A stretch of DNA of 64,000 bases from Flavobacterium micromati (GTDB lineage: Bacteria > Bacteroidota > Bacteroidia > Flavobacteriales > Flavobacteriaceae). Position 1 is the first letter of the stretch, and every line of letters begins with the position of its first letter. The position numbers and the translations under genes were made by a program. Below are positions 44,400-54,210 of the stretch, in pieces. Below the pieces are notes generated by a model. It was given only the letters and a program-made list of their open reading frames with translations. It ran no database searches and had not been told where the DNA came from. The stretch covers positions 1 to 64,000 of the forward strand of contig NZ_FQWF01000002.1 in the NCBI RefSeq assembly GCF_900129585.1. The letters run 5' to 3'.

Positions 44400-44689
44400 T
44401 TTCTTACTAGTCTGTGTCATCGGAAATATTAAATTCTTGTCAATGGCAAACTTATTCTTCAAAGCATGACAATCTTTTATCTGTTTCAATTATTTCTGCT
44501 TATTTAGAAAAACATTTCTTGGTTTTCGCTTTTGTTCTATTTTGGAAAAAAATGTTTTTTCACAAATGACTTTGCCTTTTTAAAATTTGTTGAAAAACAA
44601 GTCTTTAGTATCTGCCAAGATTACAATAAAAATAAAAGTTTCTAAATAATTTGAAATTAGTCAATAATTTTAAAGTTTCACTAAAGCAA

Positions 44690-44720
44690 GAAAGCCAGTC
44701 TCAATGGAACTGGCTTTTTT
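44690..44720. terminator. terminator of the RND efflux operon
   Basis: AAAGCCAGT-CTCAATGGA-ACTGGCTTT is 13 bp from the efflux outer-membrane gene stop, flanked by T's on the plus side and A's on the other. The rest of 44400-44689 shows nothing. Confidence 0.75.
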
Positions 44721-44732
44721 ATTCATCTAATT

Positions 44733-46163
44733 TTATTTCCAACCGCCACCTAGATCGCGATACACATGAACTACTGCATTAAGTTGGGCTTTTTTGGTTT
44801 CAATCAATTCAAGCTTCGACTCTAATGCGTCGCGCTGGGTCATTAAAACCTCAAAGTAATCTACTCGAGCTGATTTAAATAAATCGCCCGCCACATCAAT
44901 AGAACGGTTCAAAGCAGCTACTTCTTGAGATTTTAAATCATAGCTTTTTTCTAAGTTATTAATTTTAGAAAGCTGGCTAGAAACTTCCAAATACGCATTC
45001 AAGATAGTACGCTCATAGTTAAATAAGGCTTGGATTTGTCTGGCATTAGCAGAACTATACTCCGCTTTTAGCGCATTCCTATTAATTAATGGCGCTACAA
45101 GATCTCCAGCTAACGAATACAATAAGGATTCAGGCATTCTAAATAAATAATTAGGCTTGAACGCATTTACTCCCACTGCTGCTGTAATATCTAATGAAGG
45201 ATAGAACTCAGCACGAGCCGTTTTTACATCTAGTTTAGCGGCTTCTAATTCTAATTCAGCTTGCTTTATATCAGGACGATTAGCAAGCAGTTGTGCTGGA
45301 ACTCCAGATTGAACCATTGCAGGCAACAACTCATCAAAAGTAACGCTGTTGCGTTTGATCTCTTGCGGATATTGTCCTAGCAAAAAGTTGATCATATTCT
45401 CTGTTTCTTTGATACTTTGAAGAATCGTAAACTCCATACTTTTAGAAGCTAGCACCTCGGCTTGGAACTTTTGAACTGCTAGTTCTGTACTTCTGGAAGC
45501 TAATTTTTGGAATTTTACGATTTCCAATGCGTTTGACTGCAAGCTAATCGTTTGTTTTACAATTGCAAGTTGGTTGTCTAAAGCAACTAATTCAAAATAC
45601 GAATCCGCTACCTCAGCAATCAGGCTGGTGATTACAAAGTTTTTACCTTCAACAGTTGCTAAATAACGCCTTACAGCTGCTTTCTTTGAATTGCGAAGTT
45701 TTTTCCAAATATCTACTTCCCAATGTGCATAAGCTGCAATTTTTAAATCGCCTAGTGGATCTGGCATTTCATTCCCAGGCATTATTTCAGTCGAGGCGTC
45801 GCCGGCTCCTTGGCTGGTATACCGACCTACTTTTTCAATACCGCCTCCTGCTCCCACGCCCAGTTGTGGCAGTAAGGCGCCTTTTCGAACCCGAATATCG
45901 TTTTTAGCAATTTCAATTTCTTGTAATGTGATTTGCAATTCCTGATTGTTTTTCAAGGCAATGTCAATCAAATTAATCAAATTAAGATCTTTAAAATAAG
46001 TTCTCCAAGGCTTTAAGGCAATGGTATTTGTATCCACACTCTTTTCAAAAGCTTCTGGAATAACTTTGGTCGCTGCCAATGGTGCTAGTGCTGGCGTACA
46101 ACTTACCACCGCCAAGCATACGCCTAGCGGTATAATATATTTAAATGACTTACTTTTCAGCAT
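44733..46163 (-). CDS. outer-membrane efflux lipoprotein, TolC/NodT family
   Basis: A 476-residue outer-membrane factor of a tripartite efflux pump. It has a lipoprotein signal (GVCLAVVSC) and two repeats of long helices typical of OprM-type channels, e.g. QSGVPAQLLANRPDIKQAEL and NNQELQITLQEIEIAKNDIR. It forms a trimeric channel in the outer membrane. The start at 46163 places the signal peptide correctly and overlaps the RND gene end by 14 bp. It is the last gene of the operon. Confidence 0.92.
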   Translation of the reverse strand: MLKSKSFKYIIPLGVCLAVVSCTPALAPLAATKVIPEAFEKSVDTNTIALKPWRTYFKDLNLINLIDIALKNNQELQITLQEIEIAKNDIRVRKGALLPQLGVGAGGGIEKVGRYTSQGAGDASTEIMPGNEMPDPLGDLKIAAYAHWEVDIWKKLRNSKKAAVRRYLATVEGKNFVITSLIAEVADSYFELVALDNQLAIVKQTISLQSNALEIVKFQKLASRSTELAVQKFQAEVLASKSMEFTILQSIKETENMINFLLGQYPQEIKRNSVTFDELLPAMVQSGVPAQLLANRPDIKQAELELEAAKLDVKTARAEFYPSLDITAAVGVNAFKPNYLFRMPESLLYSLAGDLVAPLINRNALKAEYSSANARQIQALFNYERTILNAYLEVSSQLSKINNLEKSYDLKSQEVAALNRSIDVAGDLFKSARVDYFEVLMTQRDALESKLELIETKKAQLNAVVHVYRDLGGGWK

Positions 46164-49100
46164 GATTGTTATCAATTTCTTCGGTTAATGGATTTTCATT
46201 TTCGTTTTTTACTAATTTGTATTTTTCGGCAATTCGACCAAAAACATAGTACAATCCCGGGATAATAAACACTCCGCAAATTGTTCCTAACAACATTCCT
46301 CCTGCAGCGGCTGTACCTATAGTTCTGTTACCAATTTTACCGGGACCACTAGCAAATACTAAAGGAAGCAATCCTGCAATAAAGGCAAAGGACGTCATCA
46401 AAATAGGTCGGAATCTTGCTTTTGCACCTTCCATTGCGGCTTCTAGAACTGTTTTGCCCGCAGCATGTCTTTGTATCGCAAATTCAACAATCAAAACAGC
46501 GTTTTTTCCTAGCAAACCTATTAGCATGACCATCGCAACTTGCGCGTAAATATTATTCTCTAAACCTGTAAATTTAAGTAACAAGAATGCTCCAAAAATA
46601 CCAGCTGGTAAAGAAAGTATCACTGATAATGGCAAAATAAAACTTTCATACTGCGCTGCTAGGACTAAATACACAAATCCCAAACAGATTAGAAAAACCC
46701 AAATGGCTTGATTACCTTGCGCCACTTCATCTGCGGAGATTCCCGCCCAGTCAATTCCAAAACCACGAGGTAATTTTGTTTGCGCCACTTCTTGAATTGC
46801 TTTTATGGCAGCACCACTGCTATAACCTGGCGCGGCTGATCCACTAATTTCAGAGGAGTTGTACATATTATGCCTTGTAATTTCTGAAAGTCCGTACACC
46901 TTTTCTAATTTCATAAAAGCAGAATACGGCACCATTTCGTCCTTATTATTTTTGACATATAATTTCAGAATATCCTCAGGCAAAGCACGGTATTCTGGCG
47001 CGGCTTGTACGATTACTTTATAATTGAAACCGTACTTGATAAAACTGATTTCGTAATTACTACCTACTAATGTAGAAAGTGTGCTCATAGCATTTTCTAT
47101 GGAAACCCCTTTTTGTTGTGCCAAATCATTATCGACTTTCAACATAAATTGCGGAAAACTGGCACTGTAAAAACTAAAAACAGACGCTAATTCGGGACGT
47201 TTGTTCAACTCCTTAACGAAATCATTATTGACCGATTCCATTTTTTTATAATCTCCTGAACCTGCTTTGTCTAACAAGCGAAGTTCAAAACCGCCCGCAG
47301 CTCCATAACCAGGTACCGCTGGTGGTTGAAAAAATTCAATATTGGCTCCGGGCAGATCTTTGGTCTTCTCTTCTAATTCTGTCATAATCTCTTGTACCGA
47401 ATGCTTTCGCTCACTCCAGTCTTTCAAATTAATCAAACATGTTCCTGCATTGGCGCCCGTTCCTTCGGTAAGAATTTCATATCCTGCCAAAGCAGATACC
47501 GACTGTACTCCTTCCACTGTTTCAGCAATTTTCTGAAGCTTTTCAGCAATATTATCCGTTCGCTCTAGTGATGAACCAGGCGGTGTTTGAATAATCGCAT
47601 AAAACATCCCCTGATCCTCATTTGGAATAAATCCAGAAGGGACACTGCTACTTACCAACCAGATTCCCGCACAAAAACCTATAAGTGCAATAAAAGTGAT
47701 TACTCTTCTATTGACAATACGGTTTAAAACCTTTTGATACTTCTCAGCAGTGTTATTAAACGTAGCATTAAAGCCATCTAAAAAACGGTTTATTGGTGTT
47801 CGTTTTCTGGGTTTTCCATGATTGTTTCTTAGCATAATCGCACAAAGTGCAGGTGTAAGAGTTAAAGCCACAATTCCTGAAAGTATAATAGCAGTTGCCA
47901 TCGTGATGGAAAACTGACGATAGAAAATTCCAACGGGTCCTGACATGAAAGCCACTGGAATAAATACTGCTGCCATCAAAAACGTAATGGCAATAATGGC
48001 ACCTGCAATCTCGTGCATCGCTTTTTTAGTTGCCTTCAACGGCGAAAGATGTTCTTCTTCCATCTTGGCGTGCACCGCTTCGATGACGACAATGGCATCA
48101 TCGACGACAACTCCTATGGCTAAAACCAAAGCAAAAAGCGTGATTAAGTTTAAGGTTATGCCAAATAATTGCATAAACATAAAGGTTCCAATAAGGGAAA
48201 CTGGAACAGCGATGGCTGGAATTATAGTAGATCTCCAGTCACCTAGAAAAATAAACACCACCAACCCTACCAAGATAAAAGCTTCGACTAAGGTGTGAAT
48301 TACTTTTTCTATCGATGCATCTAAGAATTTAGAAACGTCATAGCTGATTTCATAATCCATTCCTTTGGGGAAAGAATTTTTCTTAATCTCAGCCAATTTT
48401 AACTTCACATCTTTAATTACCTGACTAGCGTTACTCCCATAGGACTGTTTCAACACAATAGCCGCAGAGGGTTTTCCGTTCAAATTTGAATAAATATCAT
48501 ACATCGAACTACCGAATTCAACATTGGCAACATCCTTCAACCGTAAAATTTCGCCTTCAGGATTAGATCTTAAAATTACATTTCCGTATTGCTCTTTGGT
48601 GGTAAATCGTCCTGAATATTTCAATACATATTCAAAAGCTTGGGATCTTTTACCAGAGCTTTCTCCTGTTTTGCCCGGCGAAGCTTCAAGACTTTGACTG
48701 GCCAAAGCTTCCATAATTTCATCTGTCGAGATTTTATACGCTAGCATTCTGTCGGGTTTCAACCAAATTCGCATTGCATATTCACGAGTTCCCAAAACAT
48801 CGGCAAATCCTACCCCGTTTACCCTTTTTAATTCGGATAAAATATTAATTTCGGCAAAGTTGTATAAGAATTTCTGATCCGTATTTTTATCGGTACTATA
48901 CAAATTTACGTACATCAACATACTGGACTCCTCGCGAGTGATCTTAATCCCTTCTCTCACCACTAATGGCGGCAATTTATTAACCACGGAGGCAACTCTA
49001 TTTTGAACATTGATAGCAGCCTGATTGGGATCAGTTCCCAAATTAAATATTACTTGAATACTAGCTTCTCCATCATTTCCTGCATCAGAAGTCATGTATT

Positions 49101-49326
49101 TCATTCCCGGAACACCATTTAAGGCTTTTTCTAACGGAATAATAACTGATTTAATCATCAATTCCCCATTGGAACCCGGGAAATCAGCGATAACATTTAC
49201 CCTTGGTGGCGAAATGGAGGGAAATTGGGTCACTGGCAAATTAGTTAGGGCCAGTGCTCCCAAAAAGACAATTATGAGCGATATTACTATCGACAGCACT
49301 GGTCTTTGAATAAATTTATTAAACAT
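46150..49326 (-). CDS. RND efflux transporter, HAE1 (AcrB) family
   Basis: A 1058-residue inner-membrane pump that exports hydrophobic compounds using the proton gradient. Twelve spans with two large periplasmic loops are predicted. The proton-relay aspartates are seen in LAIGVVVDDAIVVIEAVHAK (about 405-406). The N-terminus MFNKFIQRPVLSIVISLIIV and the GFIPNEDQGMFY segment near 580 match the HAE1 group. The gene stands between the adaptor and the outer-membrane factor. Confidence 0.95.
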   Translation of the reverse strand: MFNKFIQRPVLSIVISLIIVFLGALALTNLPVTQFPSISPPRVNVIADFPGSNGELMIKSVIIPLEKALNGVPGMKYMTSDAGNDGEASIQVIFNLGTDPNQAAINVQNRVASVVNKLPPLVVREGIKITREESSMLMYVNLYSTDKNTDQKFLYNFAEINILSELKRVNGVGFADVLGTREYAMRIWLKPDRMLAYKISTDEIMEALASQSLEASPGKTGESSGKRSQAFEYVLKYSGRFTTKEQYGNVILRSNPEGEILRLKDVANVEFGSSMYDIYSNLNGKPSAAIVLKQSYGSNASQVIKDVKLKLAEIKKNSFPKGMDYEISYDVSKFLDASIEKVIHTLVEAFILVGLVVFIFLGDWRSTIIPAIAVPVSLIGTFMFMQLFGITLNLITLFALVLAIGVVVDDAIVVIEAVHAKMEEEHLSPLKATKKAMHEIAGAIIAITFLMAAVFIPVAFMSGPVGIFYRQFSITMATAIILSGIVALTLTPALCAIMLRNNHGKPRKRTPINRFLDGFNATFNNTAEKYQKVLNRIVNRRVITFIALIGFCAGIWLVSSSVPSGFIPNEDQGMFYAIIQTPPGSSLERTDNIAEKLQKIAETVEGVQSVSALAGYEILTEGTGANAGTCLINLKDWSERKHSVQEIMTELEEKTKDLPGANIEFFQPPAVPGYGAAGGFELRLLDKAGSGDYKKMESVNNDFVKELNKRPELASVFSFYSASFPQFMLKVDNDLAQQKGVSIENAMSTLSTLVGSNYEISFIKYGFNYKVIVQAAPEYRALPEDILKLYVKNNKDEMVPYSAFMKLEKVYGLSEITRHNMYNSSEISGSAAPGYSSGAAIKAIQEVAQTKLPRGFGIDWAGISADEVAQGNQAIWVFLICLGFVYLVLAAQYESFILPLSVILSLPAGIFGAFLLLKFTGLENNIYAQVAMVMLIGLLGKNAVLIVEFAIQRHAAGKTVLEAAMEGAKARFRPILMTSFAFIAGLLPLVFASGPGKIGNRTIGTAAAGGMLLGTICGVFIIPGLYYVFGRIAEKYKLVKNENENPLTEEIDNNHAEK

Positions 49327-49449
49327 TATAGATATATTTTAATGATTAAACCAAATTGGAAATTGTTCTTATCCGTTTTAAATTTTCAGTGTTTTTGGGA
49401 TTCATTATCATCTTTATAAACTAAAATTTTTAAAACGAATCATTTAAAT

Positions 49450-50532
49450 TTACTCAGCTTTTAAGCGCAGGTGACTAATAACCTCTTTGGGCGACACATA
49501 ATCATACTTAATTTTCTCACCGTCTTTTACTTTCTGAACTCCTTCCAAAACTATCTTATCATTAGCCGTAATGCCGCTAGTAATTACATATAAATCAGGT
49601 ATTTCCCCAGTAACCGTAATTTCTTTAGATTCTAAAATATTATTTTTATTCAATACAAAAACATACTTCTTGTCTTGAATTTCATAAGTCGCTTTTTGGG
49701 GAATCACTATTGCGTTTTTAAAAGGGACAATCATTTGCACTGAACCTGTTTCGCCGTGTCTAAGTAATTTGTTAGGATTTGGAAATCGTGCCCTGAAAGC
49801 GATGTTTCCAGTTTCATTGTTAAACTCACTTTCAATAACCTCAACATTCCCTTTGGATTGGTACAACTCATTATTGGCTAAAAGCAAGCTGACATTAGTA
49901 TTTGCTCGATCTTTTACATTCATTTGATAATCCAGATATTCTGGTTCGGAAACATTAAAATAGGCAAACATTTGACTGTTGTCTGAAAGGCTAGTCAACA
50001 ATTCTCCTTCTTCAATTAGACTTCCTAGTTTTTTTGGAATTCGGTCAATTGTTCCGTCAAACGGAGCTCGGATTTCGGTAAATGATAAATGAAGTTGAGC
50101 CAGTGCTACTTCGGCTTTTGCTTGTTCTAATTTGGCTTGAGCCAAAGCTTGCTCATTTTTTGAAACAATATTTTTGTCGGCTAGCATTTTTGCGTTTTGC
50201 AGTTCTATTTCAGCACCCTTTGCTTCTGCCTTTGCTTTTAGCAATTCTGCTTGGTACATTCCTGGCATAATTCTAAACAAGAGCTGCCCTTTTTTTACAA
50301 ATTGGCCTTCATCAACATAAATATTTTGTAGATATCCTTTTTCTTGCGCCCGGATTTCAATATTTTGGATAGAACGAATTTGAGAAACATATTTTTTAGT
50401 AAATGAAGTATCAATTTTAATCGGATTGGTAACAATAAATTTATCTCCTTCCTCTTTTTCTTCTTTTTTAGTTGTGCAGCTTGAAAGGCACAAAAAGGCA
50501 ATTAAGCCCGTGCAAACGAGTAATTTATTCAT
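49450..50532 (-). CDS. RND efflux periplasmic adaptor (membrane fusion protein)
   Basis: A 360-residue lipoprotein (LCLSSC lipobox, Cys18) of the AcrA type. Domains in order: beta-barrel and lipoyl strands (GYLQNIYVDEGQFVKKGQLL), a coiled-coil hairpin (about 80-145), then the second lipoyl half (FTEIRAPFDGTIDRI) and C-terminal barrel. It links pump and channel. It is first in the operon; the 123-bp gap to the pump gene shows no terminator. An ATG 66 bp upstream would hide the signal peptide. Confidence 0.92.
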   Translation of the reverse strand: MNKLLVCTGLIAFLCLSSCTTKKEEKEEGDKFIVTNPIKIDTSFTKKYVSQIRSIQNIEIRAQEKGYLQNIYVDEGQFVKKGQLLFRIMPGMYQAELLKAKAEAKGAEIELQNAKMLADKNIVSKNEQALAQAKLEQAKAEVALAQLHLSFTEIRAPFDGTIDRIPKKLGSLIEEGELLTSLSDNSQMFAYFNVSEPEYLDYQMNVKDRANTNVSLLLANNELYQSKGNVEVIESEFNNETGNIAFRARFPNPNKLLRHGETGSVQMIVPFKNAIVIPQKATYEIQDKKYVFVLNKNNILESKEITVTGEIPDLYVITSGITANDKIVLEGVQKVKDGEKIKYDYVSPKEVISHLRLKAE

Positions 50533-50698
50533 GGTGTAAATTTGAAAATTAAGCAATAAATACTTGGAATTAAGAATTCCTAAGGATGTAAAAGGCATCG
50601 TTTATAAAATAATTTCAACGATCAAACAATGAATGTATATTTAACATTTTCACAAAGTTGATTAAATCAAAAAAAGTTTAAACAGAATGCAGCATTTA

Positions 50699-51091
50699 TC
50701 AAATTCTTAATACTCGCTGAAGAATATAAATAGGATTGGATTGTCCACAAGATGGTGAGAAGATTTTACAATTCTGATGGTAGTAGTTTAAAAGCGATTG
50801 ACAAGAAAAACGCTGGTACCAAACTTGCAGTAAATGATATTTTCCATCAGAAATGGAGGTATTTGTAACTTTGAAACTGTCACTGCTTGAAGATTCTTCT
50901 TCTAAATCAAATTCAGCTGTAGTAAGCAAAGTGCCGATAGGAACAGTTTTTATTGCTTTAACTTGGCTTCTATTTGATAAAAAAGCTTGTAGGTCGTTGG
51001 CAGTAACATTGCCATGCGAAACCGCATGATCAACATTTCCCCCGCCTAGCAGATGGAAAAACAGGTACAGAAAAAAAACAGCTATCTTCAT
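50699..51091 (-). CDS. small exported protein of unknown function
   Basis: A 130-residue protein with a hydrophobic N-terminus (about 1-15) followed by a histidine- and polar-rich segment (NVDHAVSHGNVTANDL) and a Ser-rich region. Three cysteines lie near the C-terminus (SCQSLL, NCKIF, PSCGQ). No family was recognised. It is in the same orientation as the efflux operon, 166 bp upstream of the adaptor start. Confidence 0.45.
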   Translation of the reverse strand: MKIAVFFLYLFFHLLGGGNVDHAVSHGNVTANDLQAFLSNRSQVKAIKTVPIGTLLTTAEFDLEEESSSSDSFKVTNTSISDGKYHLLQVWYQRFSCQSLLNYYHQNCKIFSPSCGQSNPIYILQRVLRI

Positions 51092-51393
51092 TTAGTCGCC
51101 AAAAGTAATCAAAGTAGCGAAAGAAAAAAATAATTTAAAATATGTTTAACATGTAAAACAAAGCGAAATCGATTTCATCGAACCCACCAAAAAAACTTAC
51201 AGCATAATTAGCTGTTCGCTGAATAGTAACAACCTTCTTTTTAACAATGATCAACCAAAAAGAATAAAAAACTTTAGAAAGACATATTTTGGTAAAATCA
51301 TTTTCGCAATTGTTGAAATGATTATTGTATTAAAAACCAATAATATGATGAGATAATCTTGTTGGAATAGCAATCAATATAACTTAGTAACTT

Positions 51394-51555
51394 TTAAAAA
51401 GATTTTTTTAAAATATTTATAAGAAGCAAAACTGCTAAAATTAATATAGAAACAGTTACTGCCATCAAAATAAAAGTACCTATATATAAAAATACTTTGT
51501 TGTTTCTTTCTGAAAATGTTTTAGAAATGTAACTTCCTTGTGCTTGATCTTTCAA
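51394..51555 (-). CDS. 53-residue single-span membrane protein
   Basis: A TTG-started frame with a polar N-terminus (KDQAQGSYISKTFSERNNK), one strong hydrophobic span (about residues 21-47) and a positive tail (NILKKSF), fitting an N-out or N-in single-pass protein. There is no ATG in the frame before the span except Met31. No family is known; the protein-like layout is the main argument. Confidence 0.4.
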   Translation of the reverse strand: MKDQAQGSYISKTFSERNNKVFLYIGTFILMAVTVSILILAVLLLINILKKSF

Positions 51556-51841
51556 TGAGTTTCAATTTAAATATGGTTAATGAGTAAAAAGTTGTTTTGA
51601 GTAAAATTACATGTCTAATAAGTCTTACACAATACCCGTTTTTAGTGATATTTACCACCTCGATCAAATTTATTTTAATTTTAATCACTTATTGTAAGAA
51701 ATTTATTCTTTTCCTTCTAAAATTAACATTGAAAATATAAATCTTTCTTTTAATGACTTTAAGGAAGTAATTCGATTGGCGATCAAAAAATTACCTTAAA
51801 ATATATTGTGAAATAATTTAGCACCCAAAAACTATTTCATA

Positions 51842-51877
51842 AAAAAAGCGTCTTGAATAATTCAAGACGCTTTTTGA
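51842..51877. terminator. terminator of the sigma/DUF4252 operon
   Basis: AAAAAGCGTCTTGAA-TAA-TTCAAGACGCTTTTT, a perfect stem with T's on both strands, 17 bp from the last stop. Confidence 0.88.
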
Positions 51878-51893
51878 TTTTAGCAAAATTTAC

Positions 51894-52427
51894 TTATTTC
51901 ATTAATTGCTGCAGTGGTTTTAATTGTTCTAAATCAATCTTCGATTGCTGTAGAACGCTCATCATTGTCATGACAGCAGTGGGATTCATATCTTTACCTA
52001 AAACTCGAACCACGGCAAAACCATTTTCTTTTTTATTGGCATAAAAAACAAACTCGTCAATGTGTTCATCTGTTCCAACAAAGCATATCGAAGCGCCCTC
52101 CTTTCCTGAACTAAATTTCATTAGCTGTTGATACTTTTTATCTTTTAAGATTAAATCTACCTTCGCACGCTCCGTTTCGAACTCTGCTTTGTTTTTGTCA
52201 GTGAGTTTAAAAGCCAAAACATTCATTTTATCAAAGGATTTCAAAGCATCATTTTGAGCAACTGTCAATTTTGACGGATCGATATTCAGAATTTCTGGAG
52301 ATAAATCAAGTGCAATAAAATTTTTGTTTTCGGTATTTTCTACAAAATATTTTTGCAGGGTGGGTTCCGCGTTGCAACTAAACAGTAACAAACTGAAAAG
52401 TGGAGCAACTCCATAGATTGCTTTCAT
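51894..52427 (-). CDS. DUF4252 lipoprotein
   Basis: A 177-residue lipoprotein (LLLFSC, Cys18) of family DUF4252, common in Bacteroidota. Conserved-looking segments are NFIALDLSPEILN and YQQLMKFSSGKEGASICFVG. It begins 1 bp after the end of the preceding DUF4252 gene, so the two are coupled. The role is unknown; the pair sits in an ECF sigma factor operon and may be linked to envelope stress. Confidence 0.75.
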   Translation of the reverse strand: MKAIYGVAPLFSLLLFSCNAEPTLQKYFVENTENKNFIALDLSPEILNIDPSKLTVAQNDALKSFDKMNVLAFKLTDKNKAEFETERAKVDLILKDKKYQQLMKFSSGKEGASICFVGTDEHIDEFVFYANKKENGFAVVRVLGKDMNPTAVMTMMSVLQQSKIDLEQLKPLQQLMK

Positions 52428-52428
52428 C

Positions 52429-53031
52429 TTATTTTTTACCTTTAGTTGCTTTTTTCAAATCATCACCACCCGGAATTCTCATCTTATCTGTAAGAACTGA
52501 AATTTCGTTTAAATCAAAATTACCTGTCAATGACATTAATATCGTATCATCATCTTTCGCACCTTCGATAAACATTAATAATTCTCTGATTTGTGAATCT
52601 GCTGCTCCTGATTTGACCAAAATTTTAATATTTCTGCCATTTTCATTTACGCGCATCAATTCTTCTAAACCAGCCGACTTAATATATTTATCAGCAGCTA
52701 ACTTCATTTCACTTTCTACTCGCGTACTCTTTGTGGTAAAGACTTTTAAGTTATCGAGTTTTTTGATCAATGCTAGATATTGTTGTGTTTGCTTATCAGT
52801 AGCGTCGACTTTGACCTTGCTCATTAAATCGAACATTTTTTTATTGACAATGATTGACGTCACATCATCTTGCCCATCAAATTTATCAAATGCTGCTTGC
52901 GCAAAAGCTGGACTTGCACAAATCACCAATATTAATGTTATAAAAAAGTTTTTAGCACCATTGAATCGGCTGTCGTTTTGGTTTTGTTTTCGTTTTGTGA
53001 AAACGCTTGCATTTAAATTGATTGCTTTCAT
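52429..53031 (-). CDS. DUF4252 exported protein
   Basis: A 200-residue DUF4252 protein with an N-terminal signal region (hydrophobic core about 29-44, ending FAQA). The N-terminus before the core is unusually long and basic (about 27 residues), so a later start is possible. FDKFDGQDDVTSIIVNKKMF is the classic beginning of the domain. It lies second from the end in the sigma operon. Confidence 0.82.
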   Translation of the reverse strand: MKAINLNASVFTKRKQNQNDSRFNGAKNFFITLILVICASPAFAQAAFDKFDGQDDVTSIIVNKKMFDLMSKVKVDATDKQTQQYLALIKKLDNLKVFTTKSTRVESEMKLAADKYIKSAGLEELMRVNENGRNIKILVKSGAADSQIRELLMFIEGAKDDDTILMSLTGNFDLNEISVLTDKMRIPGGDDLKKATKGKK

Positions 53032-53092
53032 TTTTTTGAATTTTATGTTTATTAATAGTGATTGTTATTCGTGTTATATTTTACAAAGGAAA

Positions 53093-53590
53093 TCACAATC
53101 CCTCTGAATTATTTTCTGCTTTTCTAAATATCTTATTTTTTGTGACTTGGTACTCTCCGATATAGTGCACCGTTTTTATGCCAACATTTACGTTGCTTGA
53201 CAACAAAGACAATGCTTTTTGTGTAGCTGCTAAAGCTACTTTTGGATCGTTGTACGTACCTAGTTCGTTAGTATTTTTTACAACTTGTGAACTATAGAAA
53301 ATATAGCTTCCAATACCTATCATAACTACCACAGAAGCTGCGACCGAAATGGCATAAAAATTTAATTTCCTTAACCCCTTCTCACTACTAAATTCTTTTA
53401 ATTTTGGCAGTGATTTTGTAAACTTATCCGTTTTGGCTGCAGCCAAATATCCAAAAATAGATCGATACTGAAATAAATGCGGGGCAATATCTTGAGAACA
53501 AAAATAATCGTGCAATTCTTTCTCTTCAATTAATGAAGTTTCGGCGTCAAAATATTTTTCTAATAGTAATTCAATTCTACTTAATTCCAT
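53093..53590 (-). CDS. membrane protein behind the ECF sigma factor, candidate anti-sigma factor
   Basis: A 165-residue protein with a cytoplasmic N-terminal domain (MELSRIELLLEKYFDAETSL, then IEEKELHDYF), one membrane span (about 77-97) and a periplasmic tail. The N-terminal pattern of a short helical segment with paired acidic residues is common to proteins that hold ECF sigma factors in Bacteroidota. It overlaps the sigma gene by 14 bp. The anti-sigma role is inferred from position and shape. Confidence 0.68.
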   Translation of the reverse strand: MELSRIELLLEKYFDAETSLIEEKELHDYFCSQDIAPHLFQYRSIFGYLAAAKTDKFTKSLPKLKEFSSEKGLRKLNFYAISVAASVVVMIGIGSYIFYSSQVVKNTNELGTYNDPKVALAATQKALSLLSSNVNVGIKTVHYIGEYQVTKNKIFRKAENNSEGL

Positions 53591-54086
53591 AATTATTTAT
53601 TTTTGTCATCTTTTCTCGTACTGTTTTTCGAGCTCGAGAAAGTGCTACCCTAATTGTGTTTTCACTTATCTCTAACATTTTTGCGATTTCTTCAAATTCG
53701 TATTGTTCCACATCGCGCAACTGAATAATCATACGTTGTTGTTCTGGCAATTGATTGATACTTTTTTCTACCCAAGTTAAACTATCGTGATCTTCCAGTT
53801 TTTTGTCTAAAGCTGGGCTAAAATCTTTAAAATCCGAAGCGTCAATTTTAATATTTGTTGATCTCTTGGCTTTAAGTTGGTCTAAACAATAATTTCGTGT
53901 CATTGTCATCGCAAATGCTTCAACACTTTTGTAAGATGCTAAACTTTCTTTTTTAGTCCACAATTTTACTAAAATCTCCTGCGTAACATCTTCAGCTTCC
54001 TCAGTGCTGACCAGCAACCGCTTGGCCAGTCGAAAAACTTTATCTTTAAATGCGGTGGTCAGTTGCACAAATTCATTTTGATTCAT
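53577..54086 (-). CDS. ECF-type RNA polymerase sigma factor
   Basis: A 169-residue sigma factor with regions 2 and 4. Region 2: RLAKRLLVSTEEAEDVTQEI and LVKLWTKK (about 18-48), then MTMTRNYCLDQLK. Region 4: LPEQQRMIIQLRDVEQYEFE and IAKMLEISENTIRVALSRAR (about 113-155). It is first in an operon with its candidate anti-sigma factor and two DUF4252 proteins, and diverges from the S41 protease gene. Confidence 0.92.
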   Translation of the reverse strand: MNQNEFVQLTTAFKDKVFRLAKRLLVSTEEAEDVTQEILVKLWTKKESLASYKSVEAFAMTMTRNYCLDQLKAKRSTNIKIDASDFKDFSPALDKKLEDHDSLTWVEKSINQLPEQQRMIIQLRDVEQYEFEEIAKMLEISENTIRVALSRARKTVREKMTKINNYGIK

Positions 54087-54210
54087 AAAGATTATTTATT
54101 GTGGGAATGCTATAGTGAAGACGATTGATTTAATTTTTTGTTACAAAAAAGATAAAATAAAAACTAAAGTTAGTATTTTTACGTTTATATCTAAATTAGA
54201 TCTCAATAAT

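Larger units (their letters stand above)
51092..51893. other. gene-poor region
   Basis: About 800 bp that is AT-rich. It contains one small membrane-protein frame on the minus strand (51394-51555) and a terminator at its right end; no other gene is seen. Confidence 0.4.

Noticed and set aside
47945..48298. 117-residue open frame opposite the RND pump gene
   Set aside because: It lies wholly inside the strongly conserved pump gene on the other strand and has no family-like sequence.
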